Shown in pieces: positions 1 through 7,634 of a stretch of DNA of 64,000 nt. Origin of the DNA: Cytophagales bacterium (GTDB lineage: Bacteria; Bacteroidota; Bacteroidia; Cytophagales; Cyclobacteriaceae); the NCBI GenBank assembly GCA_022360055.1, contig JAKSDO010000237.1, positions 124,001 through 188,000 on the forward strand, given 5' to 3'. Numbering within the stretch: position 1 is the stretch's first letter; each line of letters opens with the position of its first letter. The notes below the pieces were generated by a model. It ran no database searches, was not told the DNA's origin, and worked only from the letters and a program-made list of their open reading frames with translations. A program made the translations under genes and the position numbers.

Positions 1-2
1 AG

Positions 3-365
3 AAAATAGAAGTTCGTTTCAAAGAAGCATCCGATCTTCCTTTTGAGGATTGCGTCCAGGCTCATGATAGCATTTGCAGACAGGTATCTAACAGGGAACC
101 GAAAATGAAGCAATTTGCGGAGGTTCATGATGTGGTTTTATTCGTAAGCGGTAAAAAAAGTTCGAATGGAAAAGCATTATTTAAGGTATGTCAAAATCAT
201 AATACACGGAGTTACTTCATAGAAAGCAGCTCGGAAGTTGATATGAAATGGTTTAATGAAGATGATTCCGTGGGGATCTGCGGTGCAACATCGACGCCAA
301 TGTGGCTTATGGAGGAGGTGGCAAGCTCCATACGAAAAAGATCGAAAAAACTTGTTTTGAGCTAA
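3..365 (+). CDS. ispH: 4-hydroxy-3-methylbut-2-enyl diphosphate reductase (IspH), C-terminal part
   Basis: The reading frame is open from the left edge, so the start of the gene lies outside the window. The visible 120 residues match the C-terminal third of IspH, the iron-sulfur enzyme that makes IPP and DMAPP in the last step of the MEP isoprenoid pathway. Visible motifs are DSICRQVSNR, which carries the third cluster-ligating cysteine, SGKKSSNGKAL for substrate binding, and GICGATSTPMWLMEEV near the end. The Met at position 105 is internal and not the start. About 130 bases separate it from nqrA, so it is probably a separate transcription unit. The family call is secure although the gene is partial. 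Confidence 0.93.
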   Translation, partial: KIEVRFKEASDLPFEDCVQAHDSICRQVSNREPKMKQFAEVHDVVLFVSGKKSSNGKALFKVCQNHNTRSYFIESSSEVDMKWFNEDDSVGICGATSTPMWLMEEVASSIRKRSKKLVLS

Positions 366-436
366 TAATTAACCCGCACAAAAATTTAATTTCCCGAAAG
401 AGAATTTAAAAATCAAAAAGATTCCCAGTCACAATG

Positions 437-462
437 TATATTTGAAAATTTGGTTATTTTTG
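437..462 (+). promoter_or_regulatory. Candidate -7 boxes upstream of nqrA
   Basis: Two overlapping matches to the Bacteroidota -7 consensus TAnnTTTG are visible: TATATTTG at 437-444 and TATTTTTG at 455-462. They lie 36 to 54 bases before the nqrA ATG. No well-spaced TTG (-33) element is obvious for either, so the assignment rests on the -7 box and position only. Confidence 0.4.
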
Positions 463-497
463 CGCTTTAAAAATCAAGATATAAATACAATTCTTAA

Positions 498-1865
498 ATG
501 TCACATACAATAAAGCTTAAAAAAGGGTTTGATATAAACCTTGCAGGAAAAGCGGATAAGAAAATTGCAACATGTGACCAGCCTGAAACTTTTGCTTTAA
601 AACCCACTGATTTTCTTGGCATTGAACGGCCAAAATTAATGGTAGAAGTCGGGGATACCGTAAAAGCGGGAACACCGCTTCTATATTGTAAAATGATGGA
701 AGAAGTGAAATATTGTGCTCCCGTCAGCGGTGAAATTGTCGAGATCAAAAGAGGTGAAAAGAGGAAATTGCTGGAAATAAGAATTCTTGCGGACAAGGAA
801 ATCGTCTATGAGAAATTCAAGAATTATTCCGTTTCAGATCTGGTGAAGATTGACAAGAATGAAGTAATTGATCTTTTACTTCAAAGCGGAGTTTGGCCAA
901 ATATTATACAGCGACCGTACGGGATAGTCGCGAATCCCGAAGAAACGCCAAAATCAATTTTCATTTCGACATTCGACACGCATCCTTTGGCCCCGGATTA
1001 CGACTTTACCCTTAGCGGAGAAGAGCATAATTTTCAGGCAGGTATTGATATTTTAAGAAAGCTTACAAATGGAAAGATTCACCTCGGGTTGAATGGGAAT
1101 GGTGAGGTCTCATCCGTATTCTCTCATACTAAGAATGTTGAACTTCACAGTATAAGTGGGAAGCATCCAGCCGGAAATGTCGGCGTTCATATTCATCATA
1201 TCGACCCGATTTCCAAAGGAGATCTGGTTTGGACCGTCGATCCATACGGAGTGGTCCAGATTGGCAAATTGTTCCTTGAAGGAAAATACGACGCCTCAAA
1301 GACAATTGCCCTCGCCGGCTCGGAAGTATCAACACCGGAATATTACAAAACATATACCGGCGCTTGTGTTAACAAAATGGTTGAAAGAAATGTTAAAGGT
1401 AGAAATGTGAGATTTGTAAGTGGTAATGTTTTGACCGGAGAAAAAATTAAATCCGACGGATACCTGGGATTTTACCATCATCAACTCACCGTGATTCCGG
1501 AAGGGGATCACAGCGAATTTATGGGATGGATATTACCTACCACAAAAAAGCTTAGTTTTCATAAAGCTTTTGGTTTGTTATCGTACCTGAATGGAAAGAA
1601 TAAGGAATATATAATTGATACAAATACAAAAGGCGAACGCCGGACCTTTGTACAAACGGGTGTATTTGAACAAGTTACGCCCATGGATATACTTCCAACA
1701 TATCTCGTTAAAGCGATTATGGCGGAAGACTATGATGAAATGGAAGCTCTTGGGATCTATGAAATGATCGAGGAAGATATCGCTCTGTGCGAATTCGTCG
1801 ACGTTTCAAAGCACGAGTTGCAGAAAATTTTGAGGGAAGGCTTGGATTTATTAAAAAATAGCTAG
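498..1865 (+). CDS. nqrA: Na+-translocating NADH:quinone reductase subunit A
   Basis: NqrA is the peripheral cytoplasmic subunit of Na+-NQR, the respiratory complex that oxidises NADH, reduces quinone and pumps sodium. At 455 residues the protein has the usual length. It begins MSHTIKLKKGFDINLAGKA, typical of the family, and the early segment around KAGTPLLYCK and APVSGEIVEI is the biotinyl-lipoyl-like N-terminal fold. It opens a same-strand cluster nqrA-B-C-D-E with gaps or overlaps of only a few bases; nqrB starts 6 bases after this stop. The ATG at 498 agrees with the family N-terminus. Confidence 0.96.
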   Translation: MSHTIKLKKGFDINLAGKADKKIATCDQPETFALKPTDFLGIERPKLMVEVGDTVKAGTPLLYCKMMEEVKYCAPVSGEIVEIKRGEKRKLLEIRILADKEIVYEKFKNYSVSDLVKIDKNEVIDLLLQSGVWPNIIQRPYGIVANPEETPKSIFISTFDTHPLAPDYDFTLSGEEHNFQAGIDILRKLTNGKIHLGLNGNGEVSSVFSHTKNVELHSISGKHPAGNVGVHIHHIDPISKGDLVWTVDPYGVVQIGKLFLEGKYDASKTIALAGSEVSTPEYYKTYTGACVNKMVERNVKGRNVRFVSGNVLTGEKIKSDGYLGFYHHQLTVIPEGDHSEFMGWILPTTKKLSFHKAFGLLSYLNGKNKEYIIDTNTKGERRTFVQTGVFEQVTPMDILPTYLVKAIMAEDYDEMEALGIYEMIEEDIALCEFVDVSKHELQKILREGLDLLKNS

Positions 1866-1871
1866 AAGGAA

Positions 1872-3071
1872 ATGAAGTTCATAAAGAATATCTTTGATAA
1901 GAATAAACCTCTTTTCGAAAAAGGCGGAAAATTTGAAAAGTTCATGCCCTTTTTCGAATCTTTCGAAACGCTGTTTTTTGTTCCAAACGAAGTCACATCA
2001 TCCAAAGGGGTGCAGATCAGAGATGCTGTCGATCTGAAAAGAATGATGATGACCGTGATTATTGCAATGATCCCTTGTTTGATCTTCGGTATTTGGAACG
2101 TAGGATATCAGCACGGACTTGCCACCGGCGAAGTCATGTCATTTGGTCAGCAAATTTGGACAGGCCTCATCGTTGTCTTACCAATTATTATCGTTTCATA
2201 TGCTTCCGGGCTGACGGTAGAATTTATTTTTGGAATAAAAAAGGGACATGCTTTAAATGAAGGATTTTTGGTTTCCGGGATGTTGATTCCTCTTGTAGTT
2301 CCTCCCACGATTCCCTTATGGCAGGTTGCTCTTGCCACAATATTCGCTGTCTTGATTGGCAAAGAAGTATTTGGAGGCACTGGGATGAATATCCTGAATG
2401 TTGCTCTTACTGCCAGAGCATTTTTATACTTTGCTTATCCATCTGAAATTTCCGGTGAAGTTTGGACCTACCTCGGAGATAAAACCCCGATAGATGGCTA
2501 CACAGGAGGCACTTCTCTGGCAATTGCCAATGAGGCTTCCGTGGCCGGTGAAAATGTAATCGGGGCTTTGGCCAATTCCAATACGGTGATCAGCTCTGAA
2601 TTCTTTAGCTTTTCAAATCTGTTCTTTGGATTTATACCGGGATCTATCGGAGAAACTTCCGCGCTTATGGCACTGCTCGGAGCGATATTACTGATAGCTA
2701 CGGGAGTCGGAAGCTGGAAAATAATCGTGAGTGTATTTGGTGGAGCATATTTTACCGCGCTCTTATTTCAGGCAATCGGAGTAAATGAATATATGCTTAT
2801 GCCCGCACATTATCACCTGGTCATCGGCGGGTTGGCATTTGGGGCGGTATTTATGGCTACAGACCCTGTGACTGCCACTCAGACAGAAAAGGGAAAATGG
2901 ATATACGGGATTCTCATAGGGGTTCTAACCATAATAATTAGGGTATTTAATCCCGCCTATCCCGAAGGCATCATGCTGGCGATTTTATTGATGAATGTCT
3001 TTGCGCCGCTGATCGATTTTTATGTAGTAAAAGCAAATAAACAAAGGAGGTTACAACGTGCAACAGTCTAA
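1872..3071 (+). CDS. nqrB: Na+-translocating NADH:quinone reductase subunit B
   Basis: NqrB is an integral membrane subunit of Na+-NQR that carries a covalently bound FMN and forms part of the sodium pathway. The 399-residue protein has about ten hydrophobic segments. The segment DGYTGGTSLA, with Thr near residue 214, occupies the position of the flavinylation threonine motif. Such threonines are known to be modified by ApbE flavin transferase, which is not encoded in this window. The end of the gene overlaps the GTG start of nqrC by 14 bases, which indicates translational coupling. Confidence 0.96.
   Translation: MKFIKNIFDKNKPLFEKGGKFEKFMPFFESFETLFFVPNEVTSSKGVQIRDAVDLKRMMMTVIIAMIPCLIFGIWNVGYQHGLATGEVMSFGQQIWTGLIVVLPIIIVSYASGLTVEFIFGIKKGHALNEGFLVSGMLIPLVVPPTIPLWQVALATIFAVLIGKEVFGGTGMNILNVALTARAFLYFAYPSEISGEVWTYLGDKTPIDGYTGGTSLAIANEASVAGENVIGALANSNTVISSEFFSFSNLFFGFIPGSIGETSALMALLGAILLIATGVGSWKIIVSVFGGAYFTALLFQAIGVNEYMLMPAHYHLVIGGLAFGAVFMATDPVTATQTEKGKWIYGILIGVLTIIIRVFNPAYPEGIMLAILLMNVFAPLIDFYVVKANKQRRLQRATV
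3044..3051 (+). promoter_or_regulatory. Strong ribosome binding site for nqrC
   Basis: An AAAGGAGG sequence lies six bases upstream of the GTG at 3058, within the 3' end of nqrB. Most starts in this window lack a recognisable Shine-Dalgarno, so this site stands out and fixes the nqrC start at the GTG. Confidence 0.6.
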
Positions 3072-3822
3072 TACTTACGTAATAATATTTTCTGCCGTGC
3101 TTACAATTGTTTTGGGCGGATTGCTGTCAATGGCCAATCAGGGATTAAAACCAAAGCAGCAAAGATCCGTCGAACTGGATACGAAGAAAAAAATACTGGG
3201 TTCCGTTACCGATCTTGGCAAGAAAAAAGGTCAGGAAGTATTGGATTTATACAAGGAAACAATTGAGTCTTCGGTTTATGATATTGAAGGAAATATTATC
3301 GAAACAGATGAAAAGGGAGCCCAAATAATAGCGGAAAATGTAAACATTGCCAAAAATTTCAAAAAGCCGGCTGAGCAGCGTCTATACCCTGTGTTCATTT
3401 ACCACGCTCCGGGAAACAAAGAAGCCATCGAAGCATATATCCTTCCGGTATTTGGCAAAGGATTATGGGGGCCGATTTACGGATTCGTAGCGCTTGACAC
3501 GGACCTGAATACCATTAAGGGCATTTCATTGGATCATGACAAAGAAACTCCGGGGCTAGGTGCCCGGATAACCGGCAAGGATATTCAGGCCAGATATGTC
3601 GGCAAGAAAATTTTCAATGAGTCTGGAAATCTCGTTTCCGTTTCAATGCTGAAAGGAGAGAGTAATACACAGGAAGCCTTGGATGCACATCATATCGATG
3701 GTATGTCCGGAGCAACAATCACCGGAAAAGGAGTGAATAACATGCTGCTGGATTATTTTGGATATTACCAAAAGTTCATGGAAAAAAAAGGTACGGCAAC
3801 AAACAAGGTTGCTTCTCTTTAA
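3058..3822 (+). CDS. nqrC: Na+-translocating NADH:quinone reductase subunit C
   Basis: NqrC holds the second covalent FMN of Na+-NQR on a periplasmic domain anchored by one N-terminal helix (about residues 7-25). The flavinylation motif is plain: DGMSGATITGKGV, with the modified Thr at about residue 220. The start is GTG at 3058, inside the end of nqrB and preceded by an AAAGGAGG sequence, an unusually good Shine-Dalgarno for this phylum that supports this start. At 254 residues the length is normal. Confidence 0.95.
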   Translation: MQQSNTYVIIFSAVLTIVLGGLLSMANQGLKPKQQRSVELDTKKKILGSVTDLGKKKGQEVLDLYKETIESSVYDIEGNIIETDEKGAQIIAENVNIAKNFKKPAEQRLYPVFIYHAPGNKEAIEAYILPVFGKGLWGPIYGFVALDTDLNTIKGISLDHDKETPGLGARITGKDIQARYVGKKIFNESGNLVSVSMLKGESNTQEALDAHHIDGMSGATITGKGVNNMLLDYFGYYQKFMEKKGTATNKVASL

Positions 3823-3847
3823 TTAATCGGATCATAAAAGGATTGAA

Positions 3848-4516
3848 ATGAGTACTGAAACAACAGAAAAAGTAGTCGAAAAAAAAGCGGCGGAGGCCCT
3901 CTTATCAAAGCGGCGAAAAAAATTCGTTAATGACCCGCTCAATGATGATAATCCGATAACGGTACAGGTATTGGGAATTTGTTCCGCTCTTGCTGTTACC
4001 ACGCAGATGAGACCGACATTGACCATGGCAATCTCAGTAATATTTGTGATGGTTTTTGCTAATCTCATAATATCGGTTATGAGGTCATTGGTGCCCACAC
4101 GTGTTCGGATAATCGTTCAGTTAGCCGTAATAGCCACATTGGTTACCCTGGTCAGTGAGGTGCTCAAAGCTTATCAATATGATATGTACAAGCAATTGTC
4201 CGTATTTGTTGGCCTGATCATCACAAACTGTATTGTAATGGGACGCCTCGAAGCGTTTGCCCTGGCCAATAAGCCCTGGGATTCAATCCTGGATGCTGTT
4301 GGAAACGGAGTCGGATACAGTTGGATAATTCTGGCTGTTGCATTTTTCAGGGAGCTTTTTGGTTCCGGGAAATTATTCGGATGGCCTGTATTCGAGGCTA
4401 TAGGTATAGAAAATTTCCCCAATAACGGTCTGATGGTCACTTCCGTTGGCGCTTTTTTCATTCTTGGATTGATCATCTGGGTACAACGCAACAAAACCGG
4501 ATACGTAGAACATTAA
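3848..4516 (+). CDS. nqrD: Na+-translocating NADH:quinone reductase subunit D
   Basis: NqrD is one of two homologous six-helix membrane subunits of Na+-NQR. The 222-residue protein has the conserved half-helix cysteine motifs LGICSALAV near residue 40 and TNCIVMGRLEAFAL near residue 120. In the family these cysteines, together with those of NqrE, hold an intramembrane iron centre. The N-terminus has a charged extension of about 30 residues (many Lys and Glu) before the first helix. nqrE follows 10 bases later. Confidence 0.95.
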   Translation: MSTETTEKVVEKKAAEALLSKRRKKFVNDPLNDDNPITVQVLGICSALAVTTQMRPTLTMAISVIFVMVFANLIISVMRSLVPTRVRIIVQLAVIATLVTLVSEVLKAYQYDMYKQLSVFVGLIITNCIVMGRLEAFALANKPWDSILDAVGNGVGYSWIILAVAFFRELFGSGKLFGWPVFEAIGIENFPNNGLMVTSVGAFFILGLIIWVQRNKTGYVEH

Positions 4517-4526
4517 ATTTTGAAAA

Positions 4527-5138
4527 ATGGAATTATTTAATCTTGGTATAAAATCAATATTCATAGATAATATGGTATTTGCCTATTTCCTGGGAATGTG
4601 CTCATTCTTAGCTGTATCCAAAAAGGTTAATACGGCTATGGGGCTTGGTTTGGCAGTGATTTTTGTACTGACAATCACAGTTCCGGTAAACTGGCTTTTA
4701 ACCGAGTTTATCCTTAAGGAGGGGGCACTGGCCGGGTTAAGCCCAAGCTTGGCTACAATAGACCTCACATTCCTTAGCTTCATCATGTACATTGCTGTAA
4801 TTGCCGCCATGGTTCAGTTGGTAGAAATGATCATAGAAAAGTTTTCTCCCGCACTTTACGGATCACTTGGTATTTTCCTGCCATTGATCGCGGTAAACTG
4901 TGCCATTCTGGGTGCATCCCTTTGGATGGCCGAAAGAGATTATACCCTTGCAGAGGCTACGGTATTCGGCTTTAGCTCGGGCATTGGCTGGTTGTTGGCT
5001 ATTATCGCATTGGCGGCGATTCGCGAAAAGCTGAAATATTCCGACGTCCCTGACGGCCTTAAAGGACTTGGGATCACCATGCTCCTGACCGGATTGATGG
5101 GCATTGCATTTATGTCTTTTATGGGAATTCAATTGTAG
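4527..5138 (+). CDS. nqrE: Na+-translocating NADH:quinone reductase subunit E
   Basis: NqrE pairs with NqrD to form the membrane iron site and sodium channel region of Na+-NQR. At 203 residues it has the usual length and six hydrophobic segments. The two family cysteine motifs are present: [13 protein letters not shown] near residue 24 and [17 protein letters not shown] near residue 120. It is the last gene of the cluster: a strong hairpin terminator begins 22 bases after its stop and the next gene is on the opposite strand. nqrF, the NADH-oxidising flavoprotein that usually comes next, is absent here. Confidence 0.95.
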   Translation: MELFNLGIKSIFIDNMVFAYFLGMCSFLAVSKKVNTAMGLGLAVIFVLTITVPVNWLLTEFILKEGALAGLSPSLATIDLTFLSFIMYIAVIAAMVQLVEMIIEKFSPALYGSLGIFLPLIAVNCAILGASLWMAERDYTLAEATVFGFSSGIGWLLAIIALAAIREKLKYSDVPDGLKGLGITMLLTGLMGIAFMSFMGIQL

Positions 5139-5160
5139 AAAATCCTGACGATTAATATAT

Positions 5161-5192
5161 AAGCTGATCATGAAAAATGATCAGCTTTTTTT
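5161..5192 (+). terminator. Rho-independent terminator of the nqr operon
   Basis: A perfect 11-bp stem (AAGCTGATCAT paired with ATGATCAGCTT) around a GAAAA loop is followed by a run of T. It ends the nqrABCDE transcript. Confidence 0.9.
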
Positions 5193-5306
5193 GTGTCTCA
5201 AATTTGAGGAATCAATAAAAGTAATGATCGGGGTTATCCCGATGCCTATTTGATGATGATTCATCCTTTTACAGATAGATTATTCTGTAGAAAATGCTTT
5301 ATCGGG

Positions 5307-6704
5307 TCAATCTTTCGGCGGACTGAACCTGATCTTTACCTTTACATCCCGAACCACCGCAGAATCACGCTCTTTTGCCGGCTCCCATTTCGGTCCCTCC
5401 CGTACCAAACGAATGGCCTCCCGGTCGAAATCCTCCCCCAAGCTTCTCAATACTTGCATATCGTAGATTTCTCCGCTGATGCCTACCGTGAATTTCAGCT
5501 TTACGGTTCCTTTGATTTTGTAATTCGATCCCGAAGCAGGATATTGAATATGCTCTTTTACGAAATCCCTGAATTTACCGTTGCCGCCAACAGGCTTCGG
5601 AGGAATGTATGAATATTCGGACCGGTCGTAATCTCCGGTTTGTGTTCCGTATCCTGTGACCACAATCTCGCTTAGAGCGTTAATATCCGGATCAATGCCC
5701 ATATCTATTTTCGTTTTATCTCCAACTACGACTTCTTCGGATATATAGCCCACGCCGGAAATCACAAGAGTTACCTCAGAATCTACGGGGACATCGATGG
5801 AATACGCTCCCTCGATATCCGTGACCACACCTGCCGAAGATCCTTTTACGACGATATTAACTCCGGGAATTCCTTCATTATCTTCTGAGGAGTATATGAT
5901 CCCTCCCACGGTCTTTGAGCTCTCCAGCCTCGCCGCTCTTTCCTTTTCGACCGAAGAAGGCTCCATTTTTTTCAAAGCCGCCGGAGCAGCAGACCGTGTC
6001 CTGGCCACGGCACTTTGGTAATCGTCTTCTTCTGCTTCGGGAGCACCTTCCGCTTCCATGTCGTCAAAACGCTCCATCTCAGAGCTTTGTTTTAAAACCA
6101 ATGCGGGCAATTCCAAAGGTTCCGGTTGCTTTTGATCTTTTATCATCTGTTCCGCCGATTCGGCAATAACATCACCTTCAAAATCAACCTCTTCCTCCAT
6201 TCCTGGCGATTGAGCAGGCGCACCAGGGGATACCGACAACCGGCCGATATGGTCCTGTTCAACCTGATTTTCAGGCGTGATGCCGTACTCATCGGTTTGC
6301 AATAGGCTATCCAAAGACCCCGGATTTTCTGTCGCTTCATGGCTGCTCCGGGCTTTCTCCCGATCCGGCGCTTTATTCTGTGCAATTTTTTGCGCCGATT
6401 CAAAATCTACCGTCAGATATACAATAAATGAGCAAACGGCCAATAAAAGTACGGTCGCCGCTATGCTCCAAACCATTGAAAAACCGCTCTTGCCGACCTT
6501 GGACGTTATCGCTTCGCTCAACGTGCTCAGATCCGAATTTATTTCATCCGGTGTCAACTGAGATAATCCGTCTAATGCTTCGTTTTCAAATTCATCATCA
6601 AGGAGCTTTTTCTCAAAATCATACCTCTCTTTAGAGGTCATTGACCCGTCAAGATACCTCAGAAAATCGTTTGAATTGGTGATATGCCGCTTCTTATCTG
6701 CCAT
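5307..6704 (-). CDS. Anti-sigma-like membrane protein with CarboxypepD_reg-like and TonB C-terminal domains
   Basis: The gene starts inside the end of the adjacent sigma-factor gene (11-base overlap), the usual arrangement for a cognate anti-sigma factor. In order the 465-residue protein has a charged cytoplasmic segment (1-75), one membrane helix (about 76-98), a long acidic and proline-rich linker, a CarboxypepD_reg-like beta-sandwich (about 263-345, VGGIIYS to SGVGYISEEVVV), a VVTGYG motif, and a TonB C-terminal domain (about 375-465, FTVGISGEIYDMQVLRSLG). I infer that it holds the sigma factor at the membrane and senses or contacts an outer-membrane or periplasmic partner through its C-terminus. 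Its beta-sandwich closely resembles the N-terminus of the VWA protein at 7635. The combination occurs in Bacteroidota but its function is not established. Confidence 0.75.
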   Translation of the reverse strand: MADKKRHITNSNDFLRYLDGSMTSKERYDFEKKLLDDEFENEALDGLSQLTPDEINSDLSTLSEAITSKVGKSGFSMVWSIAATVLLLAVCSFIVYLTVDFESAQKIAQNKAPDREKARSSHEATENPGSLDSLLQTDEYGITPENQVEQDHIGRLSVSPGAPAQSPGMEEEVDFEGDVIAESAEQMIKDQKQPEPLELPALVLKQSSEMERFDDMEAEGAPEAEEDDYQSAVARTRSAAPAALKKMEPSSVEKERAARLESSKTVGGIIYSSEDNEGIPGVNIVVKGSSAGVVTDIEGAYSIDVPVDSEVTLVISGVGYISEEVVVGDKTKIDMGIDPDINALSEIVVTGYGTQTGDYDRSEYSYIPPKPVGGNGKFRDFVKEHIQYPASGSNYKIKGTVKLKFTVGISGEIYDMQVLRSLGEDFDREAIRLVREGPKWEPAKERDSAVVRDVKVKIRFSPPKD

Positions 6705-7281
6705 GCTTGTCCATGCAAATCTTCAGATTTCTTTTCCCGTTCTGAATATAACTTTTCACTTTCTTTAACTCAAATTTTGTTATATCCACGATTTCCTGGT
6801 AGCATTTCTCTTCCAGGTAAAACAACTTAATGCACTTTTTTTGTTGGGTCTTAAGCTCTTCGATGCATTTTTCCAGAGTCTTGATATCGTAATCCAACCC
6901 GGATTCATTATTATGATGCAGTTCATAGCTGTTTTCCATAAATATCTCATGGTATTCCCCGATTTTTTTTTCATGTGTCTGTTTCGATTTCTGAGATCGA
7001 AGTTGCATCAGGCAATGGTTTTTGGTAATTACATACAACCAGGGTTTGAAATTTTCAATTTTTCTCCCGGGAAGCTCAACGATCAATTTTTCGAAAATCT
7101 GCATAACCGCATCCTGGCTGACTGACCGGTCCTTCAGATATTTTATACAAACGCCATAAACCAGATGCATGTACCTCACATATAAATCACCGAGATAATC
7201 AAGCTCTCCGGTTTCAATAAACTTATCGATCAACCAGCTATCCGGTCTAACACGACCTTTTCTTTCAGACTTAAAAAGCAT
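6694..7281 (-). CDS. ECF-type RNA polymerase sigma factor
   Basis: The 195-residue protein has the sigma-70 region 2 pattern (YVRYMHLVYGVCIKYLKD, then QDAVMQIFEKLI and ENFKPWLYVITKNHCL) and a region 4 helix-turn-helix segment near the C-terminus (KCIKLFYLEEKCYQEIVDI). It would direct RNA polymerase to promoters controlled by the downstream anti-sigma/TonB protein, whose start it overlaps. It is divergent from the leader of the VWA gene at 7635, so the VWA gene is a plausible regulon member. The family call is firm; the regulon is unknown. Confidence 0.88.
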   Translation of the reverse strand: MLFKSERKGRVRPDSWLIDKFIETGELDYLGDLYVRYMHLVYGVCIKYLKDRSVSQDAVMQIFEKLIVELPGRKIENFKPWLYVITKNHCLMQLRSQKSKQTHEKKIGEYHEIFMENSYELHHNNESGLDYDIKTLEKCIEELKTQQKKCIKLFYLEEKCYQEIVDITKFELKKVKSYIQNGKRNLKICMDKHGR

Positions 7282-7405
7282 GCGTCGAGTCTTTTACACT
7301 CACAAGGCGCGAAAACGCAAAAAAGTGAAAATCCTAAAATTATTTATGGAATATAAATCATTCCTGCATCCTATTCATAAAAACGAGAAAATAAACTTTT
7401 GTATC

Positions 7406-7489
7406 ATGAAACAAACATTAAAATTTTTGGTGATTGATTCTCCTGAACGAGATCGGCAAGTACGTTCTTGTACGTGTGGAAGCCGGTAA
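7406..7489 (+). CDS. Possible leader mini-ORF (27 codons) before the repeat ORF and VWA gene
   Basis: This is a short ATGAAA-starting ORF of 27 codons that ends in SCTCGSR. After its stop there are only 10 bases (ending AAAGGG) before the next ATGAAA at 7500. That second ATG is in frame with the 25-codon repeat ORF at 7545 and gives a 40-residue variant. The arrangement repeats the pattern of short ORF, 10-12 base spacer and ATGAAA seen three more times nearby, but the sequence itself is not a copy of the repeat. Translation is unproven; it could simply be 5' leader RNA. The segment CAAGTACGTTCTTG within it can fold into a short hairpin. Confidence 0.3.
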   Translation: MKQTLKFLVIDSPERDRQVRSCTCGSR

Positions 7490-7544
7490 TTCCAAAGGGA
7501 TGAAAATCTTTTGCAAAATCTTCATGGTAAAAAATTTTAAACGT

Positions 7545-7622
7545 ATGAAACCGGCGTGGCCGGAGCAAATTCAGGACACACACGGGCATGATTGTATTGC
7601 TCCGTGTGTCAGCAAACTATAA
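7545..7622 (+). repeat. Repeat copy 1: 25-codon ORF unit upstream of the VWA gene
   Basis: This is one of three near-identical copies of a complete 25-codon ORF that begins MKPAWPEQIQ, has a central H-G-H-D-C-I-A-P-C and ends CVSKL. The stop is followed by 12 bases and then the ATG of the VWA gene. A 13-base direct repeat, TAAACGTATGAAA, lies at 7538-7550 and again at 7628-7640, so the unit spans exactly 90 bases. The RNA could fold as CCGGC/GCCGG (7551-7563) and as ACACACGG...CCGTGTGT (7578-7609). Copies 1 and 3 differ at 2 of 78 positions, both synonymous third-codon changes. Whether this is a translated peptide, an RNA element or a mobile repeat cannot be decided from sequence; I recognise no known family. 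Confidence 0.75.
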
Positions 7623-7634
7623 AAATATAAACGT

